Assembly: GCA_964537965.1 (NCBI GenBank)
Contig: CAZIDB010000052.1
Span: 1-24,545 of the forward strand
Source of the DNA: SURF-24 sp964537965
GTDB lineage: Bacteria > Bacteroidota > Ignavibacteria > Ignavibacteriales > SURF-24
DNA length: 24,545 nucleotides
Reading direction: 5' to 3'
Below the pieces are notes generated by a model. The model saw nothing but the letters and a program-made list of their open reading frames with translations, searched no databases and was not told the DNA's origin. This document shows positions 9,070 to 15,235 of the stretch, one piece after another. Every line of letters starts with the position of its first letter. Positions within the stretch are counted from its first letter, which is position 1. The translations under genes and the position numbers were made by a program.

Positions 9070-9174
9070 AAACAAATATTTTTTCTTTATAAACAGTCAT
9101 ATTAGGGAGTAGCGCCAGTTATTTTTATCCGTCTTAATCTGTAGAGGCACAACAACAAATTAAAGGAGGATAAA

Positions 9175-9597
9175 ATGAATAACTGTGTTCAAAGAAGAGA
9201 GCTATGTCTCAAGGCTCTTTGCATTTTACTTTTAATAGTAAGCTTTCCGGAGAATATTTTTTCATTTCCAGCTCCGGGAAAAAAACGTTTTACAAAATCT
9301 GAATACGTAAAACAAAATACTGAGCCAATTGGGGGTAACGGTGTCTATGGAGAGAAAATCAATTATCCAGATCTTGCTATTCAAGCTGGTTTGGAGGGAA
9401 ATGTTATAGCCAGAATTTTCATCAATACAAATGGTGACGTGGATACGGTTTATATAGATAAATCTGCAGGTAGTGTTTTTGATGAGCTGGTTGAAAAAGC
9501 CTTAATGGATATAAAGTTTAAGCCGGTTGTTCAAAACGGTAACCCAGTTAAGACTCAATTCACAGTTGATTTCCAATTCCATATTAAAGACAACTAA
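9175..9597 (+). CDS. TonB C-terminal-domain protein (small, secreted or membrane-anchored)
   Basis: A 140-aa protein. A hydrophobic stretch (about residues 14-31, LKALCILLLIVSF) is either a signal peptide or an N-terminal anchor. Residues about 58-137 form a TonB-C-like domain: YPDLAIQAGLEGNVIARIFI, then NGDVDTVYIDKSAG, FDELVEKALMDIKFKP and a last strand QFTVDFQF. In classical TonB this domain passes proton-motive energy to outer-membrane receptors such as the one at 4607-6931. This protein lacks the long Pro-rich periplasmic spacer, so it may be a stand-alone periplasmic TonB-C protein rather than a full energy transducer. The ribosome site AAAGGAGG is the strongest in the window, suggesting good translation. 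A long hairpin overlaps its stop codon. Confidence 0.85.
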   Translation: MNNCVQRRELCLKALCILLLIVSFPENIFSFPAPGKKRFTKSEYVKQNTEPIGGNGVYGEKINYPDLAIQAGLEGNVIARIFINTNGDVDTVYIDKSAGSVFDELVEKALMDIKFKPVVQNGNPVKTQFTVDFQFHIKDN

Positions 9598-9639
9598 GAA
9601 GAGGTACCGGATTAAGATAATGCATCCGGTACCACTTCT
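9597..9639 (+). terminator. Long perfect hairpin over the stop of the TonB-C gene
   Basis: GGTACCGGAT (9603-9612) pairs perfectly with ATCCGGTACC (9624-9633). After one A-A mismatch the stem continues as AGAAG (9597-9601) with CTTCT (9635-9639), giving 15 pairs around an 11-base loop. No T run follows directly; the nearest is at 9651-9656. It may be a terminator or a 3' end stabiliser. Confidence 0.6.
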
Positions 9640-10024
9640 GGTTTCCATCTGTTTTTTAGCAAATCTGGCATAATATAAAAGTATCTTAATTCTGATATAG
9701 AATTATTGGAATGAATCAATCAGCAAAGAATTAAGAAAAGAGAAAAACAAAATGAATTCATCAAATAGGTGAAAAACAAAAAGGAGTATTTTAACTCACC
9801 CCTCGCTAATGGAACGACAAAAATCCCCTCTTATAAGAGAGGGGAAAACCTGCGATAGCAGGTTGAGGTGAGTTTGGTTTAAAATAAGGAAGTGTTTTCT
9901 TTTCCTATATAGGAATTAAGAAATTAATTCTACAGCAGATAATCATTGAATCTGGTTTTGCAATCGGGTAATTTTAGTTCCGGCAGTTAAATTCTTTGTT
10001 CAAAAATTTTCTTATATAAAATTG
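9640..10024. other. Intergenic region without a recognisable gene
   Basis: Between the TonB-C gene and the beta-lactamase pair there is AT-rich sequence with no credible ORF on either strand. It holds the palindromic unit at 9793-9874. The rest (9640-9792 and 9875-10024) shows no further repeat, RNA gene or strong promoter that I can identify. Confidence 0.6.
9793..9874. repeat. MITE-like palindromic intergenic repeat unit
   Basis: An 82-base element bounded by inverted ends, AACTCACC (9793-9800) and GGTGAGTT (9867-9874). Inside are two hairpins: TCCCCTCT (9824-9831) with AGAGGGGA (9838-9845), and AACCTGC (9847-9853) with GCAGGTT (9858-9864) around a GATA loop. It has no coding potential. 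The build, with CTCACCCC ends, a CCCCTC.TATAAG.GAGGGG core and an AGGTTGAGGTGAG tail, resembles high-copy intergenic palindromes I know from several bacterial phyla. Copy number cannot be judged from one window. Confidence 0.65.
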
Positions 10025-10234
10025 GCCGGGAGGAAAACAGATGAGGTTTTGGATTCTCTTATTTCTGAGCGTAGAACTTNNNNNNNNNNNNNNNNNNNNN
10101 NNNNNNNNNNNNNNNNNNNNNNNNNNNNNNNNNNNNNNNNNNNNNNNNNNNNNNNNNNNNNNNNNNNNNNNNNNNNNNNGCCGGGAGGAAAACAGATGAG
10201 GTTTTGGATTCTCTTATTTCTGAGCGTAGAACTT
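10025..10234. other. Scaffold gap (100 N) flanked by an exact 55-base duplicate
   Basis: Bases 10080-10179 are exactly 100 Ns. The 55 bases before the gap (10025-10079) are identical to the 55 after it (10180-10234), including the ribosome site and first codons of the metallo-beta-lactamase. This is the usual mark of two contigs whose overlapping ends were not merged. If so, the real DNA is continuous and the first copy with its Ns should be removed. A true tandem duplication hidden in the gap is less likely but not excluded. Confidence 0.9.
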
Positions 10235-10897
10235 ATTGCAAAAAGCGGAATTGATCTTTACAAGATAAACGAAAGTGTTTATGTGCACACAACATATAAA
10301 CAAATCAATGGTTATGATACACCCTCAAACGGCTTATTAGTAATTTCATCTGAAGGAATTATATTAATTGATACTCCCTGGGACGATGAACAAACTGTGG
10401 AGCTGATAAAAGTAGCTAAACAGAATTTTAACAAAGAAATTGTTCTTGCAATAATTTCTCATGCGCACGAAGACAGGATAGGCGGAATAAATACTCTCCT
10501 TGAAAACAAGATTAAAACTATCGGTTATAAATTAACCGCCATAAAAGCGAAAGAACTTGGTTATAAAGAACCAACCTGTTTCTACCGGGAAGATACTTCT
10601 ATTGTGGTTGGAAGTACATTAGTGAATGTTTTTTATCCGGGGCCGGCACATACTGTAGATAATATTGTTGTATGGTTGCCGATAGAAAGAATTTTGTTTG
10701 GTGGTTGTATGATCAAGTCCTTAATGTCGGAATCGCTTGGTAATGTTTCTGATGCGGATGTAAAAGAGTGGCCCAACTCCGTCTCTAAATTATTAACAAA
10801 ATATGACGACGCAGAGATTGTTGTTCCGGGACATGGTAAATGGGGCGGCAAGAGTCTTATTCACCATACTCTATCATTATTAAAACAAAAAAAATAA
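10196..10897 (+). CDS. Subclass B1 metallo-beta-lactamase
   Basis: A 233-aa zinc hydrolase, probably exported (short hydrophobic N-terminus, FWILLFLSVELIA). The full B1 ligand set is visible: H89, H91 and D93 in SHAHEDRIGG, H152 in GPAHTVDN, C171 in FGGCMIK and H213 in VPGHGKWG. The conserved lysine after the cysteine (K174 in GGCMIKS) normally binds the beta-lactam carboxylate. B1 enzymes open the ring of penicillins, cephalosporins and carbapenems in the periplasm. All key residues being present makes activity likely, but spectrum cannot be read from sequence. The start is ATG 10196 with GGGAGG upstream; an upstream in-frame reading across the Ns is an artefact of the assembly gap. A class A-like gene begins 9 bases after the stop. 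Confidence 0.92.
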   Translation: MRFWILLFLSVELIAKSGIDLYKINESVYVHTTYKQINGYDTPSNGLLVISSEGIILIDTPWDDEQTVELIKVAKQNFNKEIVLAIISHAHEDRIGGINTLLENKIKTIGYKLTAIKAKELGYKEPTCFYREDTSIVVGSTLVNVFYPGPAHTVDNIVVWLPIERILFGGCMIKSLMSESLGNVSDADVKEWPNSVSKLLTKYDDAEIVVPGHGKWGGKSLIHHTLSLLKQKK

Positions 10898-10906
10898 TTA
10901 ACGGGA

Positions 10907-11857
10907 ATGAAGATGAAGTTGAGGTTTTTTCTTTTAACGTTTTTTATTTTGACCTTTATATTTACGCTCAACACCAAAGGACAATCCGGGTTCGGGATTA
11001 ATAAAACCCTATCGGACTCTCTTTCCTCTATTGTTGCTTCTCTTCAGCTTGATAAAGATTTTAATGTTGGAGAAGATGGGGTTGAGCAAATTTCACTTGC
11101 CGTAATTGATTTGAATAGTGATGAACCGAAATTTGGCGGAGTTAATCCGGATAATTTTATTTATCCTGCAAGCGTTTATAAAATGTATGTAGCTGCACAG
11201 GTTCTTGCACAGGTAAGCGAAGGAAAATATTCTCTTTCAACCAAACACATTGTTAAGGAACATAATGCGGTTGATAAGACAAAAGAAATTACTGACGACC
11301 CACGTCCGTTAATAAAAGCAGGCGATACTCTTACAATAAGTTATCTCCTTGATTTAATGATAACAAGAAGCGATAATTCAGCCGCAAACTGTTTGATTGA
11401 TATTGCCACACGACCACTCATAAACAAGATGATGGAAGAATATAACTGGCAAGGCAGCAAAGTGACAAGAAAATTCTTAAAAAGAAAAGTTGAAGATACC
11501 GGTTATGATACGGTCAGGTCTACTGTTACCTGCGCCCGACACGCTGCGGAGTTTATGTACAGGATTTATTCTAACCGGATGATAAATCCATGGGTTAGCC
11601 AGCAGTTGAAATGTTTGCTTGGCAGACAATTAGACAAATCTAAATTGGCCTCGGGGTTGCCTAAAGATGTAATGTTCTACCATAAAACCGGGTGGTTTTC
11701 TTACTGGACAAATGATGTTGGGATAATTGATGACGGTAAAATCAAATATATAATTGCATGCTTTCTTCCTTTGGAAGAAGAAACTGCATTACCATTAATG
11801 AAGAAATTATCCGAACGTATTTATAAATTATTTTCTTCAGAGTATAATTTTAGATAA
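10907..11857 (+). CDS. Class A-like serine beta-lactamase-family protein
   Basis: A 316-aa protein with a signal peptide (about 1-26, ending NTKGQ) and the serine penicillin-recognising fold. The motifs are S89-V-Y-K92 (nucleophile and general base lysine, in PASVYKMY), S155-D-N157 and K260-T-G262 (HKTGWF). The family acylates beta-lactams at the SxxK serine; true class A enzymes then deacylate through E166 and N170 of the omega loop. Here the matching region (about 188-206) reads KVEDTGYDTVRST: E196 could stand in for E166, but the usual ExxxN partner is missing (Y200). It may be a divergent class A enzyme of the beta-lactamase2 group, or a serine hydrolase or penicillin-binding relative with slow turnover. 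It lies 9 bases after the B1 gene, so the two are co-transcribed. ATG 10907 is used; ATG 10913 is equally possible. Confidence 0.85.
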   Translation: MKMKLRFFLLTFFILTFIFTLNTKGQSGFGINKTLSDSLSSIVASLQLDKDFNVGEDGVEQISLAVIDLNSDEPKFGGVNPDNFIYPASVYKMYVAAQVLAQVSEGKYSLSTKHIVKEHNAVDKTKEITDDPRPLIKAGDTLTISYLLDLMITRSDNSAANCLIDIATRPLINKMMEEYNWQGSKVTRKFLKRKVEDTGYDTVRSTVTCARHAAEFMYRIYSNRMINPWVSQQLKCLLGRQLDKSKLASGLPKDVMFYHKTGWFSYWTNDVGIIDDGKIKYIIACFLPLEEETALPLMKKLSERIYKLFSSEYNFR

Positions 11858-12016
11858 GAACATCCTCTTTCATATACGTTAATGGAATTATCCCGCATAA
11901 TTAATTTCAACTTTTTTAAGAAGTTTTATGTTTAGTAAGTATAATTGAGGTAATAGCTACCGGCTTCATTTTTACCTGTGTATAAAAGAAGGTAAAGGTT
12001 GAAATTAAATTTTTAG
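11858..12016. other. Intergenic region with one weak hairpin
   Basis: This AT-rich stretch follows the beta-lactamase pair. The only structure seen is TTTACCT (11971-11977) pairing with AGGTAAA (11990-11996) around 12 bases. No direct T run follows it, so it is at best a poor terminator. No gene is supported here. Confidence 0.45.
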
Positions 12017-12032
12017 AAATTAATTCATTTAA

Positions 12033-12220
12033 ATGATCTGGAGACTAAAAAAATATTTAATTATCCCGATTATAATTATAAAATAAAGTTTAAAGGCGAT
12101 AAGTTGATTTACATCGGTTTATTCTTTCTCGTTTTCCTGCTGTGGGTGATAGTGGAATTGATTGTGGCTCCGGTAGGATATGAAGATGAAAAAGGTTTCC
12201 ACTACGAAAAAGAAAAATAA
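12033..12220 (+). CDS. Candidate micro-membrane protein behind an A7 slippery run (frameshifted or TTG-started)
   Basis: Frame 3 is open from 12017 to the TAA at 12218-12220. It encodes a charged N-terminal part, a convincing transmembrane helix (LIYIGLFFLVFLLWVIVELI) and a charged tail (YEDEKGFHYEKEK). It has no ATG in its own frame. Two readings are possible. First, translation starts at ATG 12033 (MIWRLKK) and slips -1 on the seven As at 12047-12053, which lie exactly as A_AAA_AAA in the incoming frame, giving about 61 aa. Second, a TTG at 12104 starts a 38-aa protein, helped by AAAGG eight bases upstream. A sequencing or natural indel in the A run would also explain it. Function unknown; I do not recognise a family. 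Confidence 0.35.
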
Positions 12221-12347
12221 TTTTCTTTTTAATTGATAGTAATTCCGGAAGATGCCTCCCGGTTTCTTCTTTCATGTTTTTAAATTCTTCCTCTCAGGTT
12301 AAACATTTCTTCAATCCATTCGATAATAAACAAAAAAGAGTGGAACG

Positions 12348-12449
12348 ATGCTAGAATTAGCAGCAATAACATTTGTAGTTATTATGTGGCGTGTGCTATG
12401 GATGGTGCGCCCGTTAACCGCACCGGTTACAAAAGACAGGACGGACTGA
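12348..12449 (+). CDS. Candidate 33-aa single-span membrane micro-protein
   Basis: ATG 12348 opens a short frame ending at TGA 12447-12449. The product begins LELAAITFVVIMWRVLWMV, a hydrophobic helix, and ends in a polar tail (TKDRTD). A GAGTGGA stretch just upstream could serve as a ribosome site. A 6-bp inverted repeat (GGTGCG at 12404-12409 with CGCACC at 12419-12424) lies inside it. It ends 10 bases before the convergent MarR gene. No family is recognised and it may be non-coding. Confidence 0.3.
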   Translation: MLELAAITFVVIMWRVLWMVRPLTAPVTKDRTD

Positions 12450-12459
12450 CAGACAACAT

Positions 12460-12915
12460 CTAACCTCTTAATTTATCCAGAAGATAATTTAACTGTTCAA
12501 CTTCACCACTCTGCAGCCGGGACATAAAATCATCCATCTCATTATTTCTTTTATCAATATTGTTTAACAAATCTAAGCCGCTTTGTGTAATGTAAACGTC
12601 AACGTTTCTCCTGTTGTTCTTGCATATCTGCCTGTCAACAAGTTGTTTGGCTCTAAGCTTCTCAACAATTCTTGATGCGTCCGACATTTTATCAATCATC
12701 CTTTCCTTAAGCAATTTTATTGTAGCCGGTTTAGGATGCTGACCGCGAAGTATACGTAAAATATTGAACTGCTGTATTGTTAATCCATGTTGCTTCAGGA
12801 TTTTACTTCTGTGTTCATAAAGCCAGTTGTAAGTAAAAAACAAATTAACTTCTGCTTTATGATAATTATTTCTGAATGCTTTTTGTGATAGTTCTTTTTC
12901 AATTTCCATATTCAT
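12460..12915 (-). CDS. MarR-family transcriptional regulator
   Basis: A 151-aa winged-helix DNA-binding protein of typical MarR length. Helices at about 15-45 form the dimer region. The helix-turn-helix and recognition helix lie at about 45-90 (LTIQQFNILRILRGQ, then IDKMSDASRIVEKLRAKQLV). The wing is seen in RQICKNNRRNVDVYITQSG, followed by C-terminal dimerisation helices (about 115-151). MarR proteins normally repress their own operon until a phenolic, quinone or oxidant releases them. There is no cysteine in the positions used by thiol-switch relatives such as OhrR; the single cysteine (in RQICKNN) lies at the wing. Its ATG overlaps the stop of the VOC gene by four bases (ATGA), so it is the last gene of the same operon and likely its local regulator. 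Confidence 0.9.
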   Translation of the reverse strand: MNMEIEKELSQKAFRNNYHKAEVNLFFTYNWLYEHRSKILKQHGLTIQQFNILRILRGQHPKPATIKLLKERMIDKMSDASRIVEKLRAKQLVDRQICKNNRRNVDVYITQSGLDLLNNIDKRNNEMDDFMSRLQSGEVEQLNYLLDKLRG

Positions 12916-13787
12916 AACGGGTTAATATTAAATTCTATTTTTATTCCATCCAAATCATTTGTTACAAGAGAAGAATCAGTCTGGCTTATGACAGGACGGT
13001 CATCTTTTAATAATCTAAAAGATATTTCTTTCAAAGACAACAAATCCGGCAACACCACAGAGAATTTTTGCAAGCCTAAAGTATCTGCATCACATGCGGG
13101 CGCATTTTTACTTCTCCAGGTATTTGCTCCGATATGATGATGATAATTGCCTGCAGCCAAAAATAAAGCGCCCGGATAATCGGACCGGGTTATTTTAAAA
13201 CCGGCAGATTCGTTGTAAAACTTTTTTGCTTTATCAACCGAGGAGATCTTAAGATGAACATGTCCTATTCTTGTCTCGGAATGAAGACCTCCGAATTTTT
13301 CATCGCTGTTTATAATCGATAGAAGAGAATCAATATTCAAAGGCTCGGTAACCATTTGAATTTTATCTCCGCTCCATTTCCATAATTCGCTTTGAGTATC
13401 CGAATAAATTTCAATTCCGTTACTTTCGGGATCTTTCAGATAGATAGCTTCACTTACACCGTGATTGGCAAATCCGTCAAACTTTTCATTGCGCTTGTAA
13501 AGGTTCAACAGAACTTTTGCAAGCTCCTTTCTTGAAGGAACAAGCAGGGCAAAGTGAAAAAGCCCGGGAGCATTTGCAACAGGAGCTTTCAAATCTTTCC
13601 GCTCATTAAGAATTAATAATTCTCTATCACTACCGGAAGAGCCGAACGAATAACTTTTATTGTTTTGCTTAATAAGATTTAAACCGAGTGAAGAAGTATA
13701 AAAGTCTGTCATCGAATCAAGGTTGTTAACTGCAAGTTCAATGCTACCGATTTTGGTCCCGGTAGGAATATGATACTTATCCGTCAT
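12912..13787 (-). CDS. Two-module VOC-superfamily dioxygenase, CatE-like (catechol 2,3-dioxygenase type)
   Basis: A 291-aa protein built from two vicinal-oxygen-chelate halves (about 10-130 and 172-288). The second half carries the metal site expected for extradiol ring-cleaving dioxygenases: a histidine in GHVHLK (H176 or H178), one in NYHHHIGANTW (H216-H218) and E285 in DGIKIEF. The first half keeps the fold (GSIELAV, FHFALLV, NGIEIY) but lacks a comparable triad. The layout matches the Bacillus CatE group, which opens catechol rings using Fe(II) and O2 and is induced by catechol or quinone stress. Length fits this group. It overlaps pirin upstream and MarR downstream by four bases each, so translation is coupled. 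A glyoxalase role is less likely because the size and HHE arrangement fit the dioxygenase. Confidence 0.82.
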   Translation of the reverse strand: MTDKYHIPTGTKIGSIELAVNNLDSMTDFYTSSLGLNLIKQNNKSYSFGSSGSDRELLILNERKDLKAPVANAPGLFHFALLVPSRKELAKVLLNLYKRNEKFDGFANHGVSEAIYLKDPESNGIEIYSDTQSELWKWSGDKIQMVTEPLNIDSLLSIINSDEKFGGLHSETRIGHVHLKISSVDKAKKFYNESAGFKITRSDYPGALFLAAGNYHHHIGANTWRSKNAPACDADTLGLQKFSVVLPDLLSLKEISFRLLKDDRPVISQTDSSLVTNDLDGIKIEFNINPL

Positions 13788-14503
13788 CTCTCATTGTCCA
13801 TCGGCACTTCTATTAAAAGTATATCTGACTTTTCTTTTGCCAGTATTGATATTTCATCTGTTCCGTTTATACCGACAGCATCTCTTCTGAATAAATCTTC
13901 ATCATCAATCTGAACCTGACCATCAATTAAAAAAAGGTAAATGGCATTTCCCTTTTTGAAGTTTTCATATTTAATTGACAAATCTTTCTCAAGATTAATC
14001 AGAGAAAGAGAAGCGTCCTGGTGAATATATAAAGCGCCGTTTTTACTTATGCCGGACACAACTGTTTGAATTTTATTATCGCGTTCAGATGGATCAAATT
14101 TCTTCTGGTCGTAGCGCGGTTTAATATTTTTCTCTTTGGGATAAATCCAGATTTGCAGCAGGCTAACTTTGTCCGTTCCGGAAGGATTGAATTCCGAGTG
14201 AAGTATTCCTGAGCCGGCGGACATTACCTGTACTTCGTTCTTTTTGATTACAGAGCCGTTACCCATGCTGTCTTTGTGCTGCAATTCTCCGTCAAGAATA
14301 ATGGTGATTATCTCCATATTGTTATGTGGATGCATCCCGAATCCTTTCCCCGGTTCAACTATATCGTCATTTAAAACACGCAACAAACCGAACCCCATTT
14401 TTTCAGGGTCATAGTATTCTGAAAAGCTGAAACTGAATTTTGTGTGAAGCCATCCATGTTCGGCTTTACCCCGGTCTTCCGCCCTGTGTATTATCTTTTT
14501 CAT
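13784..14503 (-). CDS. Pirin-family bicupin (quercetinase-like)
   Basis: A 239-aa bicupin, close in size to E. coli YhhW. The N-terminal cupin holds the complete metal site: H58 and H60 in GMHPHNNMEI, H102 and E104 in SGILHSEFN. The C-terminal cupin (about 145-235) is metal-free in the family. Pirins with this site bind iron or another divalent metal, and several, including YhhW and human pirin, open the flavonol quercetin with O2. The natural bacterial substrate is often unknown. The gene context (ring-cleaving VOC enzyme, MarR regulator, two YceI proteins) points to removal of aromatic or quinone compounds. The stop overlaps the VOC start by four bases. A 113-base spacer with a large hairpin separates it from the upstream YceI gene, and the ribosome site (AGAGAAAG) is modest. 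Confidence 0.92.
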   Translation of the reverse strand: MKKIIHRAEDRGKAEHGWLHTKFSFSFSEYYDPEKMGFGLLRVLNDDIVEPGKGFGMHPHNNMEIITIILDGELQHKDSMGNGSVIKKNEVQVMSAGSGILHSEFNPSGTDKVSLLQIWIYPKEKNIKPRYDQKKFDPSERDNKIQTVVSGISKNGALYIHQDASLSLINLEKDLSIKYENFKKGNAIYLFLIDGQVQIDDEDLFRRDAVGINGTDEISILAKEKSDILLIEVPMDNER

Positions 14504-14556
14504 AGTAGCGTTCTTTCTCTTTAATTAATCCTATTCAAAACGTGCTTGTTAATTTA

Positions 14557-14608
14557 AGGTAGCTCTAAAAAATGTTGTTTCCAAAATACAACTCTTTCAG
14601 AGCTACCT
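14557..14608 (-). promoter_or_regulatory. Large hairpin between the exported YceI gene and pirin
   Basis: AGGTAGCTCT (14557-14566) pairs perfectly with AGAGCTACCT (14599-14608). The 32-base interior contains a second small stem, GTTGT (14574-14578) with ACAAC (14588-14592). In the direction of transcription it starts 9 bases past the YceI stop and about 55 bases before pirin. No good T run follows on the minus strand. It could be a partial terminator, a processing site or a 3' stabiliser that sets different levels for the YceI pair and the enzymes. Confidence 0.5.
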
Positions 14609-14616
14609 GTACAGTT

Positions 14617-15210
14617 CTACTTTTGGTTTTCCTTAATTAATTCAACATCACAGATTATCTTTACGTCTTTGCTAACAACTGCTCCACCGGTTTCAATAAG
14701 ATTGTTCCATTTCAGGTTATAATCGAAACGGTTTATTGAGCACGATAATTTAAATCCGGCACGGGTACTTCCCCATGCAGTAGCCATACCGTTGTAAACA
14801 ACATCAAGCGTAACAGATTTTGTTACATCACGAATTGTAAGATCGCCAGTTAGCTTGTATTTATTTTTGCCGGTCTTCTTCATTGACTTGCCGACAAATT
14901 TTAACTGCGGAAATTTCTCGGCATTAAAGAAGTCATCGTTTTTAAGATGAGCGTCTCGTTTTTCGTTATCGGTAAAGATGCTGTTAGCCTCCGCGGTAAA
15001 ACTAATTTTTGCGGTGGCAAAATCATCACCTTCCGTTGTAACAAGGCCGTCAAACTTTTTAAAGTTTCCAGTAACTTCACTTATAACAAGATGCTTTACA
15101 GTGAACTTAATCTGGGTATGTGCCTGATCGAACTTCCAGTTTGTTGTTTGTGCAAAAGAAGCCGAGAAAAAAACAATCAAGGCTATGGATAACAATTTTA
15201 TTTTTTTCAT
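14617..15210 (-). CDS. YceI-family protein, exported (periplasmic) copy
   Basis: A 197-aa protein with a clear signal peptide (about 1-20, KLLSIALIVFFSASFAQ) and a YceI lipocalin-like barrel (about 22-195). It opens WKFDQAHTQIKFTVKHLVIS, which covers the first strands and the SxVxFxxxH-type motif. Other family marks are VTGNFKKFDG, DFFNAEKFPQLKF, LTIRDVTKSVTLDV, RAGFKLSCSINRFDYNLKWN and a closing CDVELIKE. YceI proteins bind long isoprenoid chains such as ubiquinone-type or octaprenyl lipids inside the barrel. A good AAAGGA ribosome site lies upstream. It follows the cytosolic paralogue after 25 bases. Its probable role is carrying or buffering an isoprenoid or quinone in the periplasm. Confidence 0.93.
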   Translation of the reverse strand: MKKIKLLSIALIVFFSASFAQTTNWKFDQAHTQIKFTVKHLVISEVTGNFKKFDGLVTTEGDDFATAKISFTAEANSIFTDNEKRDAHLKNDDFFNAEKFPQLKFVGKSMKKTGKNKYKLTGDLTIRDVTKSVTLDVVYNGMATAWGSTRAGFKLSCSINRFDYNLKWNNLIETGGAVVSKDVKIICDVELIKENQK

Positions 15211-15235
15211 GAGTATTTCCTTTCGGTGTTAATGT

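Noticed and set aside
10022..10195. Upstream extension of the metallo-beta-lactamase through the Ns
   Set aside because: It is in frame only because of the arbitrary 100-N gap and repeats the first codons in another frame.
12090..12275. 61-aa open frame on the minus strand
   Set aside because: No ribosome site or family pattern; the opposite strand has a better membrane-helix reading.
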